From: Micrasema longulum
Taxonomy: Eukaryota; Arthropoda; Insecta; Trichoptera; Brachycentridae
Reading direction: 5' to 3'
Assembly (NCBI GenBank): GCA_022494885.1
Contig: JAGVSM010003557.1
Span: forward strand, 310,001 to 374,000
DNA length: 64,000 nucleotides
A model generated the notes under the pieces. The model was not told the origin of the DNA, ran no database searches, and saw nothing but the letters and a program-made list of their open reading frames with translations. Position numbers and translations under genes: made by a program. Positions 42,101 through 54,150 of this stretch are shown here, piece by piece. Each line of letters starts with the position of its first letter. Position 1 is the first letter of the stretch.

Positions 42101-45100
42101 TTGGCCAAAAACAACACTAATAATGCCACAGCCACCGTATTCCCCAGATCTGGCCCTCTGTGACTTTTTCTTGTTCCTGAAACTGAAGAGGCCCATAAAA
42201 GGACGACGCTACGCTATGATTGAGGAGATAAAGACGGCATCGAAGGAGGAGCTGAACAAGATCACAAAAAATAATTTTTTGAAGTGCTTCGGGGGTCGGA
42301 AAAAATGTTGGTACAAGTGTGTAATATCTGGTGGGGATTACTTTGAAGGGGACAAAATAGATATTCATGAATAAATCATTTTTGAAAAAACACAAAATTC
42401 GCTATACTTTTTGTATAAATTTTACCATTTTGTTTTACTTTTGATGCTCATTTTTAAATTTGAAAAAAAAAAACACCACTTTTGTTCATACTTAATATAT
42501 AAAATAAAGAAAGAAGAATTTAAACATAATTTAAAGCATAATATGTATGTGCATATTAATAATACAATCTTTTTACTATAACACATACTATAATTTATTT
42601 TTTTAATGTCTAGATTTACAATAAAAATATAAAGTTAACTCTCAAATAAGTTGTTTTATTATTCTTAAGGTGCAATAATGGAAGCTTTTATACACATTCA
42701 AAAAAATAATTTCAGTGGCAAATGTACTTTGCCAGAATTTGTATAAGACACAATTATTAAAAACACAAAAAATAATAAAGCAACAGCCAGAATTGCGGCT
42801 CAAAGCCTTAGTCTTAAACACCGGCTTTAGATTTCAGAAAGATATCAGAAAATGAAATGACCTGATCCCAATATTCTGGCCATCCGTTTACCCTCCGCTA
42901 CGTTAATGTCCGCCTCCCTTATTCCTTCTGACTCCAAGACTGTTGCTCTCTTCTTTCTCTCCGCTTCCACCTGCATCTGCATGGCCTCCTGGACCCTTGA
43001 AGGCAGCTTTATATCCCCTAAAAAAATTTTTTTTTTTGTATTTTTATGTAAACATGTTTTGTGTAGACTGACCAAATTTTCTAGCATGTAACAGTCCCCT
43101 CTGGCCTCATCTGACAGGCAATTATTTTTTTGACATTTTAGTAAACTTCACCAATTTTAAATGTATATTAAAATTCAGTATACTATTATTTGAGGAATTA
43201 TTGATCCCGTTACTTGATAAATCATAACTCTTAGTTGAGAACATCATCATCATCATCATCATTCCCTTTCCGCACTTAATAGTGCATAGGGCACTGCATT
43301 GGTACACCAATCGCAGCGTATCTATAAGATGATCAGTCCTACGCTTTAGGTACCAGTCCAGGGACAATGAAATATTCTAGTGTGAAAACACCCTTTTAAA
43401 TGAATATTTCACATCAACCATGTCGGGAATGGAACCCAAGACCTCTTGCATGGCAGGCTGACGCGCCGACCATTACACCACGATGCCGACGTAGTTGAGA
43501 ACGCTGTGTTAAAATTATTGATAACTACCCGTATTAAAAATCATGTTTCAATAGATCATTGTGTGTATATGTATTATTTTTCAAATCGCAGTACCACATT
43601 TCTATCTCATTATGTCGTTTTAGTAAAAATATTTTTGTACTGCAAAATAGGTTTCATATTTGCGTTTATAAAATCAATTTAAAGGAAAATTAATTACCAC
43701 TCCACTAATATAGACATATCATAGCTTTCATATTCTTTGTAATATTTTACTTCACTTCCGGTTGGATCGTAGTTGATGGTTTGAAATAAATCTTATTGAC
43801 AAACATGCTGAGACACTTTTGTTGTAGACTGTTTTTCATGGGGACACAATATCTACTCCTACCATATTATTTCTTCAGTTTCACGTCATTTCTTAAATGG
43901 TGGCTATAGCTGGCATAACCGCAAGTGTGTTGATAATTCAAGGTTCAAATGGCTTTAGGTACAGACACAATAATTTTATTCACAGAAAAGTCATAGAGAA
44001 AAAATATTATAGATGGATAAATTTCAATAATTAAATTTAATCAAATAATTATGTATTCAAATTACGTATAATTAGTTAGATGATAACATATTCTCAAAAT
44101 CTTACTAATTTCATAACGAAGGCACGTAATGCCCCAAGCTTCACTCGCTTTGTTTATTGACTCCACAATAGATACATTGAGAGATTCTCTTTCTCGAAAC
44201 ACCTTGTCCAGAGCTATTTTACCCAATTCACTTCTCATGGTAGTTTGGGCTAGTTGAGTAATTGCAAACTCAGGATCCTCCACTCCGTATGATGCTGAAA
44301 ACAATGATAACACTGGTTGTAAAATTAAATTTTTTGAATATTTCAAAAACTGAAGAATGTGATTTTTTATATAATTTTTCTTCTAATTCCGAATCTGCTA
44401 TCCAAATTTTTCCAGCATGTAAGGTTTTAGAGTAAAGCGTGTAAGAAATTTCAGAAATTTGATTTTTTGAGTTGTACATAATTGAATTACGGAACATATT
44501 TTATATTCGATTTTGCCTATATGTCAATGCTGGATAGTCTCTTTTAAGGTCCTAACAGCAATTCACAATATGGCTGTACCTCGGTGAAATCTCTCAACAC
44601 ATGGTAAACAGCAGATACGTGGGGCCTAAACCTCATAGTGATCTTTAACTTTTTTATATTTTTTAAAAAATATATATTTGGACCCCTGTATTTAGTAGCC
44701 TTACGTGTCATGTACAAGGCTAAGGTACTCGGAAAAAATCGTTTTTGTTTGTCTTGGGAATGGGATGTTCGATCACTGATTTTGGTTTATTACCTTTATG
44801 AGTCCAATCACCATTGTTGCAAAGTTCAAGGACAATGGCGCGTGATAACTACTTTTAACTACAGTGTGGATATCAGTTAAGGATATTCCATCTTTCCTGC
44901 ATTCTGATTCAAGATTATGGCGTTGTAAACTAAAAAATACGCACTGAAATAACAGATATTCGATACTCTGTGAAGAAATATCATCGCATGGACAATGGTC
45001 ATCATTCCTTAATTTAAACCTATATAGATAACTTCTCATAGCTCCGTGTCCGGTAAAAATTTATATCTCCAACTTTACACTCGAACCTTTTTTAAAAATA

Positions 45101-46115
45101 AAATACTAGCCTTTACCTGCGGTATTTGGGATAAGTTAATTAATTAATTAATTAGGATAATTAATTACATTTGTTGTTTATCGATAAGAATTTTCCATAT
45201 GGAATGATATATTGCTTAAAAGTGACTTCACCCCAAACGTAACAAAAGTTGTCAGGACTATACTCACGGCTGCGTGGCATTGTAACATAAAACAATATAT
45301 TATACATAGTTTGAGTGGTTCACAAATTTGGTTGTTAACGACAGTAAAAAGTAAATAACTCAGAAATTATTTACTTTTACTATTCTCTTATGAAGTGAGT
45401 TAAAACATTCCATAATGAACATTAGCTCATAAAATCATTGTGAACTAATAAATAAATTAGATATCCTTAAATTACCTAAGTAGGCGTTGACTATCCTCAA
45501 ATATAGGACTCCATCTATACTGAGTGTTACATTATCAGATGTAATGGCGCTTTGTTTAGGAACATCTATCGCTATTTCCTTTAAACTTTGGACATATTTA
45601 ATACGATCTATAACTGGGACAAGAATATTTAAGCCGGGCTCTAAAATTCTATGAAACTTTCCCATTCTTTCCACGACCCATGCCTGAAATAATAAAGAAG
45701 ACGTTTAACAAAACAAATATGAAAACAATGTCATTCAATTATAAATTATTTTAGTCAGGAGTATATATTTCGGACTATTTAAGACTCATTAATTCAGCAT
45801 AAGATATTGAGCTGGAATAAATTTCAGGATTTCGACAGCTTTTAGTTTGAAAAGTACAATATTTTGCCACATACCTCTTGCTGTGGAACAAACATAATTG
45901 CAGTATTAACCGGAGTGGAAGATCTATATCTGGCAGCAATAATAAATGCAGAATTTTTTCCTGAACATGCCTTCAAATTATTCTGTAAAAAATGCTGATT
46001 ATTTAATATTTGAAATTGTGCAACTGTTTATCAAAATTGTATGTTTTACCGGAGTAAGAAAAAGTACCTTTAATGTCCCGGCACACGTCAATGCTTTTCG
46101 AGTGCGTGATAACAT
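39104..46115 (-). CDS. STOML2: Stomatin-like protein 2, mitochondrial
   Basis: Eight exons, all complement: 46068-46115, 45875-45982, 45476-45683, 44106-44294, 42862-43017, 40934-41049, 40537-40665, 39104-39367; phases agree throughout, total 405 residues (human 356). Exon 1 (MLSRTRKALTCAGTLK) and exon 2 (up to RYRSSTPVNTA) give a basic presequence. The SPFH/band-7 core runs about 43-240 (FVPQQEAWVVERMGKFHRIL, SYGVEDPEFAITQLAQTTMR), followed by an Ala/Glu-rich coiled coil (EAEALVAVAEARAKG) and the C-terminal SLSIAEQYIQAFNKLA block. The last exon adds a longer, charged tail ending KHKKGKPKDDDPKKEPK, absent in human. STOML2 oligomerises on the mitochondrial inner membrane, binds cardiolipin and prohibitins, and stabilises respiratory complexes and proteases. 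Intron 5 holds a mariner; intron 3 holds a LINE tail. Confidence 0.95.
39488..39932. mobile_element. MITE with ggaagttcagtgg ends (STOML2 intron)
   Basis: Left end aatgaggaagttcagtgg and right end ccactgaacttccctatt are inverse; inner parts also pair (ttgttaatagactatta / agtctattaacaa). Relatives lie at 27350-27488 and 47047-47230. Confidence 0.75.
39955..40200 (-). pseudogene. LINE fragment (GHV-type RT C-terminus, frameshifted)
   Basis: On the minus strand the frames give ERSAALAWTCRVNGKNSKKD, RCECRWMQKTWMAEKDMA and HKYLKMEKSK, recognisable as a frameshifted RWLGHV-type RTE C-terminus. Located in the last STOML2 intron. Confidence 0.5.
40735..40875 (-). repeat. LINE 3' tail (gggcgggcatatt family), copy 2
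   Basis: aagggcgggcatattgcctt aaggcaattt includes the hairpin ttgccttaaggcaa, and the end matches 33520-33665. Confidence 0.5.
41173..42413 (+). mobile_element. Mariner element, 3' end lost (STOML2 intron 5)
   Basis: The left ITR cgaggtcggttcaaaaagta t follows a TA. At the right only atactttttg (42404-42413) of the inverse survives; the expected terminal bases are replaced by unrelated sequence. The interior codes for a mariner transposase remnant. It interrupts an intron and not an exon. Confidence 0.85.
41313..42374 (+). pseudogene. Mariner transposase, frameshifted
   Basis: Three overlapping frames follow one another. An HTH part contains YQWCKIFSEGREDVNDEGRA and TTDENIDEVKKIVLANCRIT. 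A middle part contains GNESWVYGYDVKTKAQSSQW and LLQHDNAPAHTSLLVGEFLA. A final part contains YSPDLALCDFFLFLKLKRPI and GDYFEGDKIDIHE. These are the signatures of a D,D34D mariner of the 'GYDxxTKAQSSQW' type. The first catalytic site reads GNES where GDES is usual. At least two frameshifts, near 41670 and 42110, and a short N-terminal deletion make it inactive. Confidence 0.85.
43240..43500 (-). repeat. SINE family 1 (STOML2 intron)
   Basis: Begins with (cat)n, then cattccctttccgcacttaa, ends atgtcgggaatggaacccaa gacctcttgcatggcaggct and accattacaccacgatgccg. Near full length with a small deletion around 43320. Confidence 0.75.
44773..45065 (-). pseudogene. Non-LTR retrotransposon tail after RNase H (STOML2 intron)
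   Basis: The minus frame reads FTGHGAMRSYLYRFKL, then DDHCPCDD...SIEYLLFQC with the CxC...C pattern found after the RNase H domain of Jockey/R1-type LINE ORF2, then 50 further residues to the stop. 5' truncated. Confidence 0.65.
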
Positions 46116-47046
46116 TATTGAAGGAAATAAATTGTAAATTATAAAATACTATTATTTATCATAACCAAACTAGATATAAGCCGCATTCATTCCTTCCTTT
46201 AGTAACCTCACTGACAATGACAATTGAAGAAAATGTTGCTACATAATAAACTTGAGCGTTTTTAAAATATTGCTATAAACAAAAAATCAGTAACCGAACC
46301 TACACAAACGAACCACCACATACGTAGTGAGGATGGAACGCCACGTTAGTCTGTCTTAGCATACAGACTTCGCTTCCTTTACATTTATACATATTCTAAT
46401 GTATGCACGACGATTATTCCTATATTTTATTCCAAATTACTTAAAATAAAAATATTTCATAATTTATTTCCTTCAATCATTATAATCACGCTTTCGGAAA
46501 CCTTTGACGTGTGTCGGAACACATGTAAACGCATAGTAAAACAAACATTTTCATAAAAAGTTGCACAATCGTAGGGTCAATAGCAAATACTCCCCTATAG
46601 CATGAAAGTGGCCAGGGTTCCAAAGTAAAAAATATATTTAGTTTCGGAAAAACAACACGTTTCTTTTCAAAATAGTTTATTTATGCCAGTTTATTGTAAT
46701 TTTAATATTTTTTGCATCTCTAATCACAGCTAAAAACATAGGCTTCTATGTCTATTTTTTTTTTAATCTCCATATTTTTATACATAGTTTTAGTTTTTTG
46801 AAATTGAGATTTTCAGTCATCATTTTTTTAAAATTAATTTCATTTAATTTTCAAAGCTTGTTGTCTTTTATTTTCGTTTTCAACTTTATTGTATTTTTTG
46901 TTTTTAATATTTTATTTTGGCAATTTCTTCATTTTCATTATAATATAATAATATTTTTATTATTATTTAGAACGTGAATATATTATGTGCTTTCGAACGG
47001 GTATTTTTATTTTCAGTAAAGCTGAATATTATGCTTTCTCGGAATG
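46116..47046. other. STOML2 upstream region
   Basis: AT-rich. Must contain the STOML2 promoter; no motif is asserted. No frame supported. Confidence 0.35.
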
Positions 47047-47230
47047 AGGAAGTTCATTTGTTTTTTTATTATTTGTTTATAAACTAAACTAAGCCAAATT
47101 AAATAAATATATAAGTAAATCAGCAATACGATTTTTTTAAAGTTTTGTATTTCTGAAATCAATCCGCACGTGACGTTTCAAGTTCTCTTCCGCTTCTTCT
47201 CAATTAGTTCTTTCGATTGGTCTGTGGACG
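47047..47230. mobile_element. Fragment of the gaggaagttcagtg MITE family
   Basis: aatgaggaagttcatttg followed by ttgtttataaactaaactaa and atttctgaaatcaa matches the left half of 39488-39932. Confidence 0.5.
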
Positions 47231-47370
47231 GTAAGTAAACAGAAAATCTTTTACAACTTTGTTATCATTGATTGATTCGTATGCCCTTGTGATGTCGTTC
47301 AAAGTAGCTACTTAGTACGTTTTAATTAAAATATTTTTAAATATTATCTTTTTACATTTTCAAGAAACTT

Positions 47371-47841
47371 TGCCGTCATTTGCATATCAATACATTATAG
47401 GCATGCCCTGAGCCTTTCGAATGAACAATGAAACAAGGATTGTGTAACTTTTCATTGGTAAATATTTGTCCATGAGTGCTTTCTTCTTCTTTTCCACATC
47501 AGAACACACCATGAGTGATTAACAATGCTCAAATCAATTAATATCCAAATATAAATACTATTTTTTGTAAACGTTAAACTACGCCTAGCTGCGCAATTAC
47601 GAAGCTCTTTTTAGTTACAGGGGAACACTGATAGGAATACGTTTTTATACATATTAAACGTGAGTTAATATTATTTTTCCGTTCTCCAAAATCCAATGAA
47701 AAGAAATAAATGGTTCGAAATTATAAGGAAAGAATCCGATTGGGATATACCAAAAACGAACAAAGTTTTTTATGTAGGTACTTAAAATGAGTATCATCCA
47801 ATTTTTGGTATCATATGCATGCTCGTTGAATGCACCCGTGG
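47371..47841. mobile_element. Relative of the 5211-6260 element, without the inner MITE
   Basis: catttgcatatcaatacatt, then gcatgccctgag, acaaggattgtgtaact and gctgcgcaattacgaagctc, then the hAT-like segment 47618-47841 (caggggaacactgataggaa to gttgaatgcacccgtgg). Orientation is reverse to 5211-6260. Confidence 0.6.
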
Positions 47842-48135
47842 TTTAAATAAACAAAATTAAATGCTCTAATTTTTACCGCGCGTAAGAAAACGAATTTTGT
47901 ATCCAATTTTCCGTAGGGCTGAAGTTCCTCGTTTTACATGTCAAGCACTTATTTTAATTTTATTTTATCCTTTATATGGCAAATATGTAGGTACTATTTT
48001 GCCAATAAAAGCCGTATTTTGACACCGCATTGAATTGAATTAATTAAAAAAAAAAACAACAAAATAAAAATAAATAAAAAAATGTGCAAAAATTAACCAA
48101 ACTTTTGTTTTAATTTACTGTAGCTACTATATAGG

Positions 48136-48400
48136 GCTGCCAACCAGAAATGGAGCTGGGCTGGTCATATAGCCAGAATCACAGACTCTAGATGGACCAA
48201 AAAAGTCCTGGAATGGCGACCCAGAACGGGTAGAAGAAGTGTCGGCAGGCCTCAGACAAGGTGGTCTGATGACATAAGACGAGTTGCAGGAAGTGGTTGG
48301 ATGCGGTTGGGTCAGGATAGGGAAATATGGAGACCAAAGGGGGAGGCCTATGTTCAACATTGGACAAGAGACGGCTGATGATGATGATGATGATGACTAT
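48136..48400 (+). pseudogene. RTE-like LINE, RT C-terminus with (GAT)n tail
   Basis: The plus frame reads WSWAGHIARITDSRWTKKVL, EWRPRTGRRSVGRPQTRWSD and GEAYVQHWTRDG, then stop and a (gat)n run. This C-terminus is extremely common in moth and caddisfly endonuclease-reverse transcriptases. 5' truncated. Confidence 0.75.
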
Positions 48401-49059
48401 CACAAAAACGATTTAAAGTCTTTGTCATGCTTTTGAGGTCAATACATTAATGCGTGGTTGGTAATATTTTGATTTAAAGCAATTAGCTATTTATTGTTAT
48501 TGTATTATACCAAATCATTGAAATGATAATATAAAATTAACAAGCGCGCGCCAACGATCATTAAGATTAAAATGATAATGTATCTATGTGTATATTAATA
48601 ATGAGGTATTATAAGCAAACTTCGAAATCTCCACAAAAACGAAAAATTTGTTATTGATGTGAAAATAAACTATATAGGTACATAAAAACCTACCTACCTA
48701 AATAATAACGTAATTCAAAACCGTCTCTAAATCTTCCAAAAACAGATTTCAATTAAACTATTTGACACAGCAAACTTAGCATTATTGAGTTAGTAAAGCA
48801 TGATTCGAAATCTCACAATTTTTTTTTCAAAGTTTTTCGCAAATATCTCAGTAACTCTTTCAATGGAGATTTCTTAGTTTGCTTCTATCACCCTCATATT
48901 TTTTACATATTAAGTATAAAAAAATGTGTGATTTAAAAACTATTATTGATGACATCTGTTTTGTTTATTTTTTTGTATTCTAAAATACTTGTTGATTTAT
49001 ATTTCTCTAAAAACTTTGCCCTAATAGGTACATAGCCGATAGCTGTTTTTTATTTGACT
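48401..49059. other. Intergenic, no feature recognised
   Basis: AT-rich sequence, no frame or repeat partner seen. Confidence 0.4.
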
Positions 49060-49240
49060 TTTATTTTTTCACGCCAGGAGGCCCAATTACAGTGGTGGAT
49101 TACATCACAGAACACCCAGGCCTGAGAAAAATCACATGACTTTTTGTGTTCCCTCCGGTAATTGATTGAATTTTCGTGTTCTTTCCAGAACCTTCCGTGC
49201 GTGAGTCAAGGGTCATTAAACCACGGAGGTCGCCATATTT
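49060..49240 (-). repeat. SINE family 2, decayed copy
   Basis: caggaggcccaattacagtg gtggattacatcacagaaca cccaggcctgag and accttccgtgcgtgag; the box B region is rearranged. Confidence 0.6.
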
Positions 49241-50499
49241 AATTTTAAAAAATTACGCCACGACCCATGACCACGAATGTTATCAGCTGGGAACTTGTAA
49301 GAACCTATAAGTAAATACATATTAGGTAGGTATCGTAAAAGCATACTTACAATTTGAGACAGTTTTCAACTCCAACTGACTATATCTTTTTATATATTTA
49401 AAATTACGCTTTCAAATTTTAACACAAATTTGAGTCTATGCTTTAGGTTACAGAAGCATACCACATGTGTGGACAAATTAATGTCCGTCAATTTCTTTTT
49501 TTTTGTTGTCCCAATTTTCCTGCAAATGTTGCAAACACGAGACATAATAAGAAACTCGTAGTTTCCTATGTAGCATTTTACTGATTTAACCATGAGACAA
49601 TAATTTTTTGAAAAAAAAAAAACAGTTTCCACGAATAATATTGTAAATATGTCATGGGCAATTAGAAAAATTAAATAAGTCAAATTTTCAGCTTTAAAAT
49701 GCATCATATATATTGAAACCCTTACGTCATCAAATAACGAAAAAAAATCCATTCAAAAACAAAATTTAACCTCTTTCGAAAATCGTTAAAAAAAATCAAA
49801 TTCAAAACTCAAAACTGAGACTGTGTGTAATTTGAGACATGTATAATACTAGAACAATAATCAAATATTGAAATGCATACACTATCTCCACAGTCTGTAC
49901 TTTTCTGTAATAAATTGACTAGGTACTATACCTAGTCGTACCTATTTATAAAATGATTGAGTTTTCTCTTAATTATTGAACATAACTATCAGTAGAGATT
50001 TGAGACTTATGCACCTAATTTGAGACGTAGTCTCAATTTTACCTTCCAAAAAAAATGCTTTCATTTCTGCGAACTTTTAGTTTCACTCTACCTAACCTAC
50101 TTAACCTAAGTACGCTGAACGTGTCAAACATGGCGTTGACTTATTTACGGAAAAATGCCTCACGAGATCGTATTATTAAATCGATTAAGATCACTACAGT
50201 TTTTTTTACTAATAATAGAGTTTTGAGGCATTTGTAATTCAGAAATATATTTCAATTAAAAATCATGTCAATTTCTCAATAAATACTACTTACTTTGTAT
50301 AAATTTCCCCTTGACAGCAATTATACGTTCACAAGCAAAAACTTTGGAAGGACATTGCCAGTGCTACCAGTAGCAATGATACCACATGTAATATTATGTG
50401 CCGCGGAAGTTTCGTCTCAAATTACATTAAAGTCTCATGTTGTATGCTTTTACGGTACCGTCTTTATTTGCTGTTTTTATTTTTTCCTATATTCTTAGA
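49241..50499. other. Intergenic, no supported gene
   Basis: Frames here (for example 49390-49752) are AT-driven and show no domain. The phrase tttgagac recurs in both orientations between 49350 and 51060, which may mark a decayed element surrounding the LINE piece. Confidence 0.35.
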
Positions 50500-50890
50500 C
50501 GCCGCAGAAACGTGGACCCTGAGAGAAAGAGAACGAAGAAAGATAGACGCTTTTGAAATGTCGAGCTGGCCTGCTGGTGTAGAATTGTAGAATGCTGCCG
50601 ATACCATGGACAGCCCATAGGTCTAATGTCTCTTTGATCCGAGAACTGGGTATTGAACAGCGTCTTTCTTCCACTGTACAAATCCGAGACAAAGAGACAA
50701 TATGGAAAGATTAGTGGTACAAGGACGAGTAGAGGGAACCTGATCTCGCGGAAGAAGTCCTACCAAATGGACTCGGTAACAGAAGCGACTGGCATCTCTC
50801 TTCACGAGGCCTCCAGAACCGCTGAAGATGGATGCCCATGGAGTCGGATCGTTACGACGTGCTTTCCTCCTGCCAATGTGATCACGACTG
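50500..50890 (+). pseudogene. RTE/Jockey-like LINE, frameshifted RT C-terminus
   Basis: Pieces in successive frames: AAETWTLRERERRKIDAFEM, MLRIPWTAHRSNVSLIREL, RLVVQGRVEGTRSRGRSPTK, TGISLHEASRTAED. The order matches an insect reverse transcriptase C-terminus; frameshifts and a deletion near 50690 disrupt it. Confidence 0.65.
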
Positions 50891-51399
50891 CTCTGAAAGA
50901 AGAAGTCTTTATTTATTTATTAAATTAACTGAATTGAATTTAATGTACAGAAGACGTATCTATTCATTGTTTTATAGATAGGCTGTGTCTCAAATTAGGT
51001 GCATAAATCTAAATTATTAAGCCATTTCTCAAATTGTCTTCAAATCTCTACTGACAGTTATGTTTAATAATTAGGAGATAATTAATTAATTTATAATTAT
51101 GTAGAGTTATCTGCATATAACCCTTTCAACGCTCGTAGGGTAACCACGGTGTAAAAATATAAATATATTAGATTTTATTTTTATCATTATTTACGAAATT
51201 TTGATTTGAGCATAGGCACCAAGATAATAAAGCGACATTAAAATAGATGTCTGAGAGATGCGTTTAATATATAAACGTAGACGATATAAGTATAGATTCA
51301 GGGCAAGGGAACATTTAAACAAAATATTTCGATTTATACTATTATCTATTTTGTATATAGGTACATTCCTGCAAACGTTATTCCACTCAATGCTGGTTA

Positions 51400-51659
51400 T
51401 TGATGACAGCCTTTCAAAAATTTATTGATATTACAAAAAAATGGAAGGATATCATTTTTTTGTCTATAAAAAAGTTTGTTTTTGAATGTGTACAAACAAC
51501 ATTAGTTTTTTGTGGATCCCAATCAGCTTATTTCCTTAAATTCTTTATAATTTCCACCGATTTATTTATTTTTTACTGGGTTTTTGGTAATACTAAAATA
51601 ATATAAACTGACATTCAATACATTTTTGAAAATCGCATTCCTAAATGAAAGAACACCCC
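51400..51659 (+). mobile_element. hAT-like MITE, copy 4
   Basis: tttgtggatcccaatcagct, atttattttttactgggttt and the end gaaagaacacccctg match 16810-17054 and 5306-5530. Confidence 0.55.
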
Positions 51660-51917
51660 TGTTTTTTTAGTTTATTAGGGCATTCTCTAAAATAATAAAT
51701 AATAAAATCGGCCGAAAATAGGTTAGATAGATTTACAAATTAGCATTGAAAACAACATTAAAACAACAGAAATGAATAACTATATATGTACAAACAATAG
51801 ACAACAAAAATATATGTACAGGAATAAAATAAAATAATATTTGTAATAATAAACACGTAGCCAATCTAAGAAAATACCAGCATTTTGTACGAAATTGAAA
51901 TATGCTCTTCTGATATA

Positions 51918-51965
51918 GATTCCTGACATGGTTGATATGAAATGTTTATTTTAAAAGGGTGTTAT
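51918..51965 (+). repeat. SINE family 1 short fragment
   Basis: ttcctgacatggttgatatg aaatgtttattttaaaaggg tgtt is the segment just after box B. Confidence 0.5.
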
Positions 51966-53199
51966 TTATTTTTTCTATGCATTGATTACAGTTTTTTATA
52001 TATTTTTTGACAGGCATAGAACGGGGTAAATAACACTTGTTAAATAGTAAAAGCAACTTTGTATAAATGTATAATTTTATGTACTTATATAATATGGATC
52101 ATAAATAAAAAAATAGGGAAATTGAGTAAATACAGATAAACACGAAAAAAGGGGGGAAAATAATCACTTTTTGTTTTTGGTGTAATAGGTCTCAAAAGTT
52201 GTATTAGGCTTATGGCAATAAGAAAAGCAAAAAAAAAAAACATTTTTGGCTCCCTAAAATTGATAGAAAATAAGAAAAATAAGAAAAGTATATGAAAAAA
52301 CCTAAAAGTTTTTGCGCTTTTTTTTAAAAACATAAAACATCATTAATTGATTGACTCATTAAAAAATAAAAATAAATTTATTACAGATTAGACGAACACA
52401 AAAAATAACATATTGGACACAAAAATACGAACTTTACATTGTACATGACTGCAAGTTAACGAAACGAAATCTTCATTTATAAGTAGTATTCCCCTGTCAT
52501 TTGAAGACCTATCAGAAACATGCATAAAAGCTGAAGAGTTTGATAAATTATATGATTCCTTTTTTTTCCCTCTCACTTTTCTTGCGGATAATATTTGTGA
52601 TACCACCAATAATCAGTTTTCGGAAAGTTCGTTGTTCTTCAAGAGAAGACCGTTCTACTAGTGGGACAAGTCTTTTCTTACTACATCCATAAAAAAGAAA
52701 ATTTGTGCATTTACACGGGGCAACATTAAAGAGTTTTTGATTTTTTAAAGGAAAACGTTGAAATACCTTACACTTTTATTCAATGATTTCTGATTTTTCA
52801 ATAAATTTTGATACTATTTCAATAAAATTGACCTAATTCATTTGATTCTCACATCTGAAACTACTGAATTAGAGATTTTTTGCCATATTTAAATTATTTT
52901 TATAGAAACTCTTAAATATATTTCGGACGCCGCACATACGAGTATTTGTATAGAAAAACCGGTCACAATTATTGAATGCGTTTTTTGGCAATTAAACCAT
53001 ATGAAATACCTTATTTGATCATAGTTCTATAAAAAAAGTACAAATCACTTTAGTAAACTTCTTCTTTTTCTAATCTTTAAAGATTTTTCATGTGGGATTG
53101 GGGAATCAGTGTCAAATGATATTAAAAAACTACCTTCAATCGGAATTAAACTGTTCATTGTCATATTCTTCTTCGACTTCTTCTACATTTTCGAGATCT
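51966..53199. other. Intergenic, no supported gene
   Basis: AT-rich. The minus frame at 52388-52609 (KVRGKKKESYNLSNSSAF) may be the upstream or downstream edge of the transposase remnant but is not recognisable. Confidence 0.35.
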
Positions 53200-54150
53200 T
53201 CTGCAGTTGGAGGTGAGGAAGGTGAACTTGCATTCATCAAATTTACTGTCTCTCACGAAAATGGCTTAGTTTTCACTGCCACCGTGGTTTCAACTTGATA
53301 AATATGGATCTGAACTTAATAGAAGTTTATTAAATACATCTCTGTTACAATCAACTTGTGTAAAGTTTCGTGCGAATTTCAGTCTGTATTATCGGAAATG
53401 CTAGTTGCGGGCTTTAGCTGCCTCCTGCGATAACTGGCTGATCGGTAAGATTGCATGCGATATAAATTTGGCGCCATGCTTCAAAATTTTGGGTATAACT
53501 AGTGACATGGGATGCCAACCATACAAATATGTGTACTTTTTTGCTGTTTTCGTTGCAAAAACATCAAATTTGTTAGCATCATCGCTGTAATCGCTTGAAA
53601 TCACTTCTAAGATAACTTTGAATTGTATGTTTAAATCTAAATTAATGTCAGTGATTCGTGAAGAGTATTCTGGGTTGGCAAAAACTCTTCTTGATGTGTT
53701 GCCGCAATTGGTATTCCCAAATCCCAACTTGAGAATATCATCCATCGCTTAGCTCTTTAAATGCTTTAAATTGCCATCCTGATTTCTGTATGGGTTCTGC
53801 TGACCAGTAAGCAATAAAATATGTCATCAATTCTCAATTTATGCAAAAAACAATCTTCTGTTAAGCTAGAAAGTACGACTTTAAATATTTTTTTCGTCAT
53901 TTGGACATTTAGTCATTTCTACTTATTTTTCATCCATTGACGAAAAATTTTCTTTTTTTTTCCATTTAAATTCTTTGAAAATGTCAAACAATTCATTACT
54001 AGTAAAATTCTCAACTGCTTTTGAAGAATCTGCAGGAAAAATAATAAAAACGACTTGTTTGAAAAAATAAACACTTTTTACGAATAAATTTTCATTTGAT
54101 GTCTCACGTGAAGACCTCGTCATTTGTTGATAAATACGAGCTCTTCATTT
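53200..54150 (-). pseudogene. Decayed transposase-like gene
   Basis: The minus strand carries successive open pieces: 54123-53923 (ESTS-like, VVFIIFPADSSKAVENF), 53745-53401 (YLYGWHPMSLVIPKILKHGA, then ILPISQLSQEAAKARN), and, beyond a stop, HFR-YRLKFARNFTQVDCNR and DVFNKLLLSSDPYLSS. The layout 'W.PMS..(H)KIL.HG...I....LPI.QLSEEA.EARNK..R.YR' is one I associate with a repetitive, transposon-related protein of insects. Several stops break the frame. The superfamily is not certain. Confidence 0.5.

Noticed and set aside
49390..49752. 120-residue minus-strand frame
   Set aside because: AT-driven composition, no domain, no splice sites that connect it to a gene.
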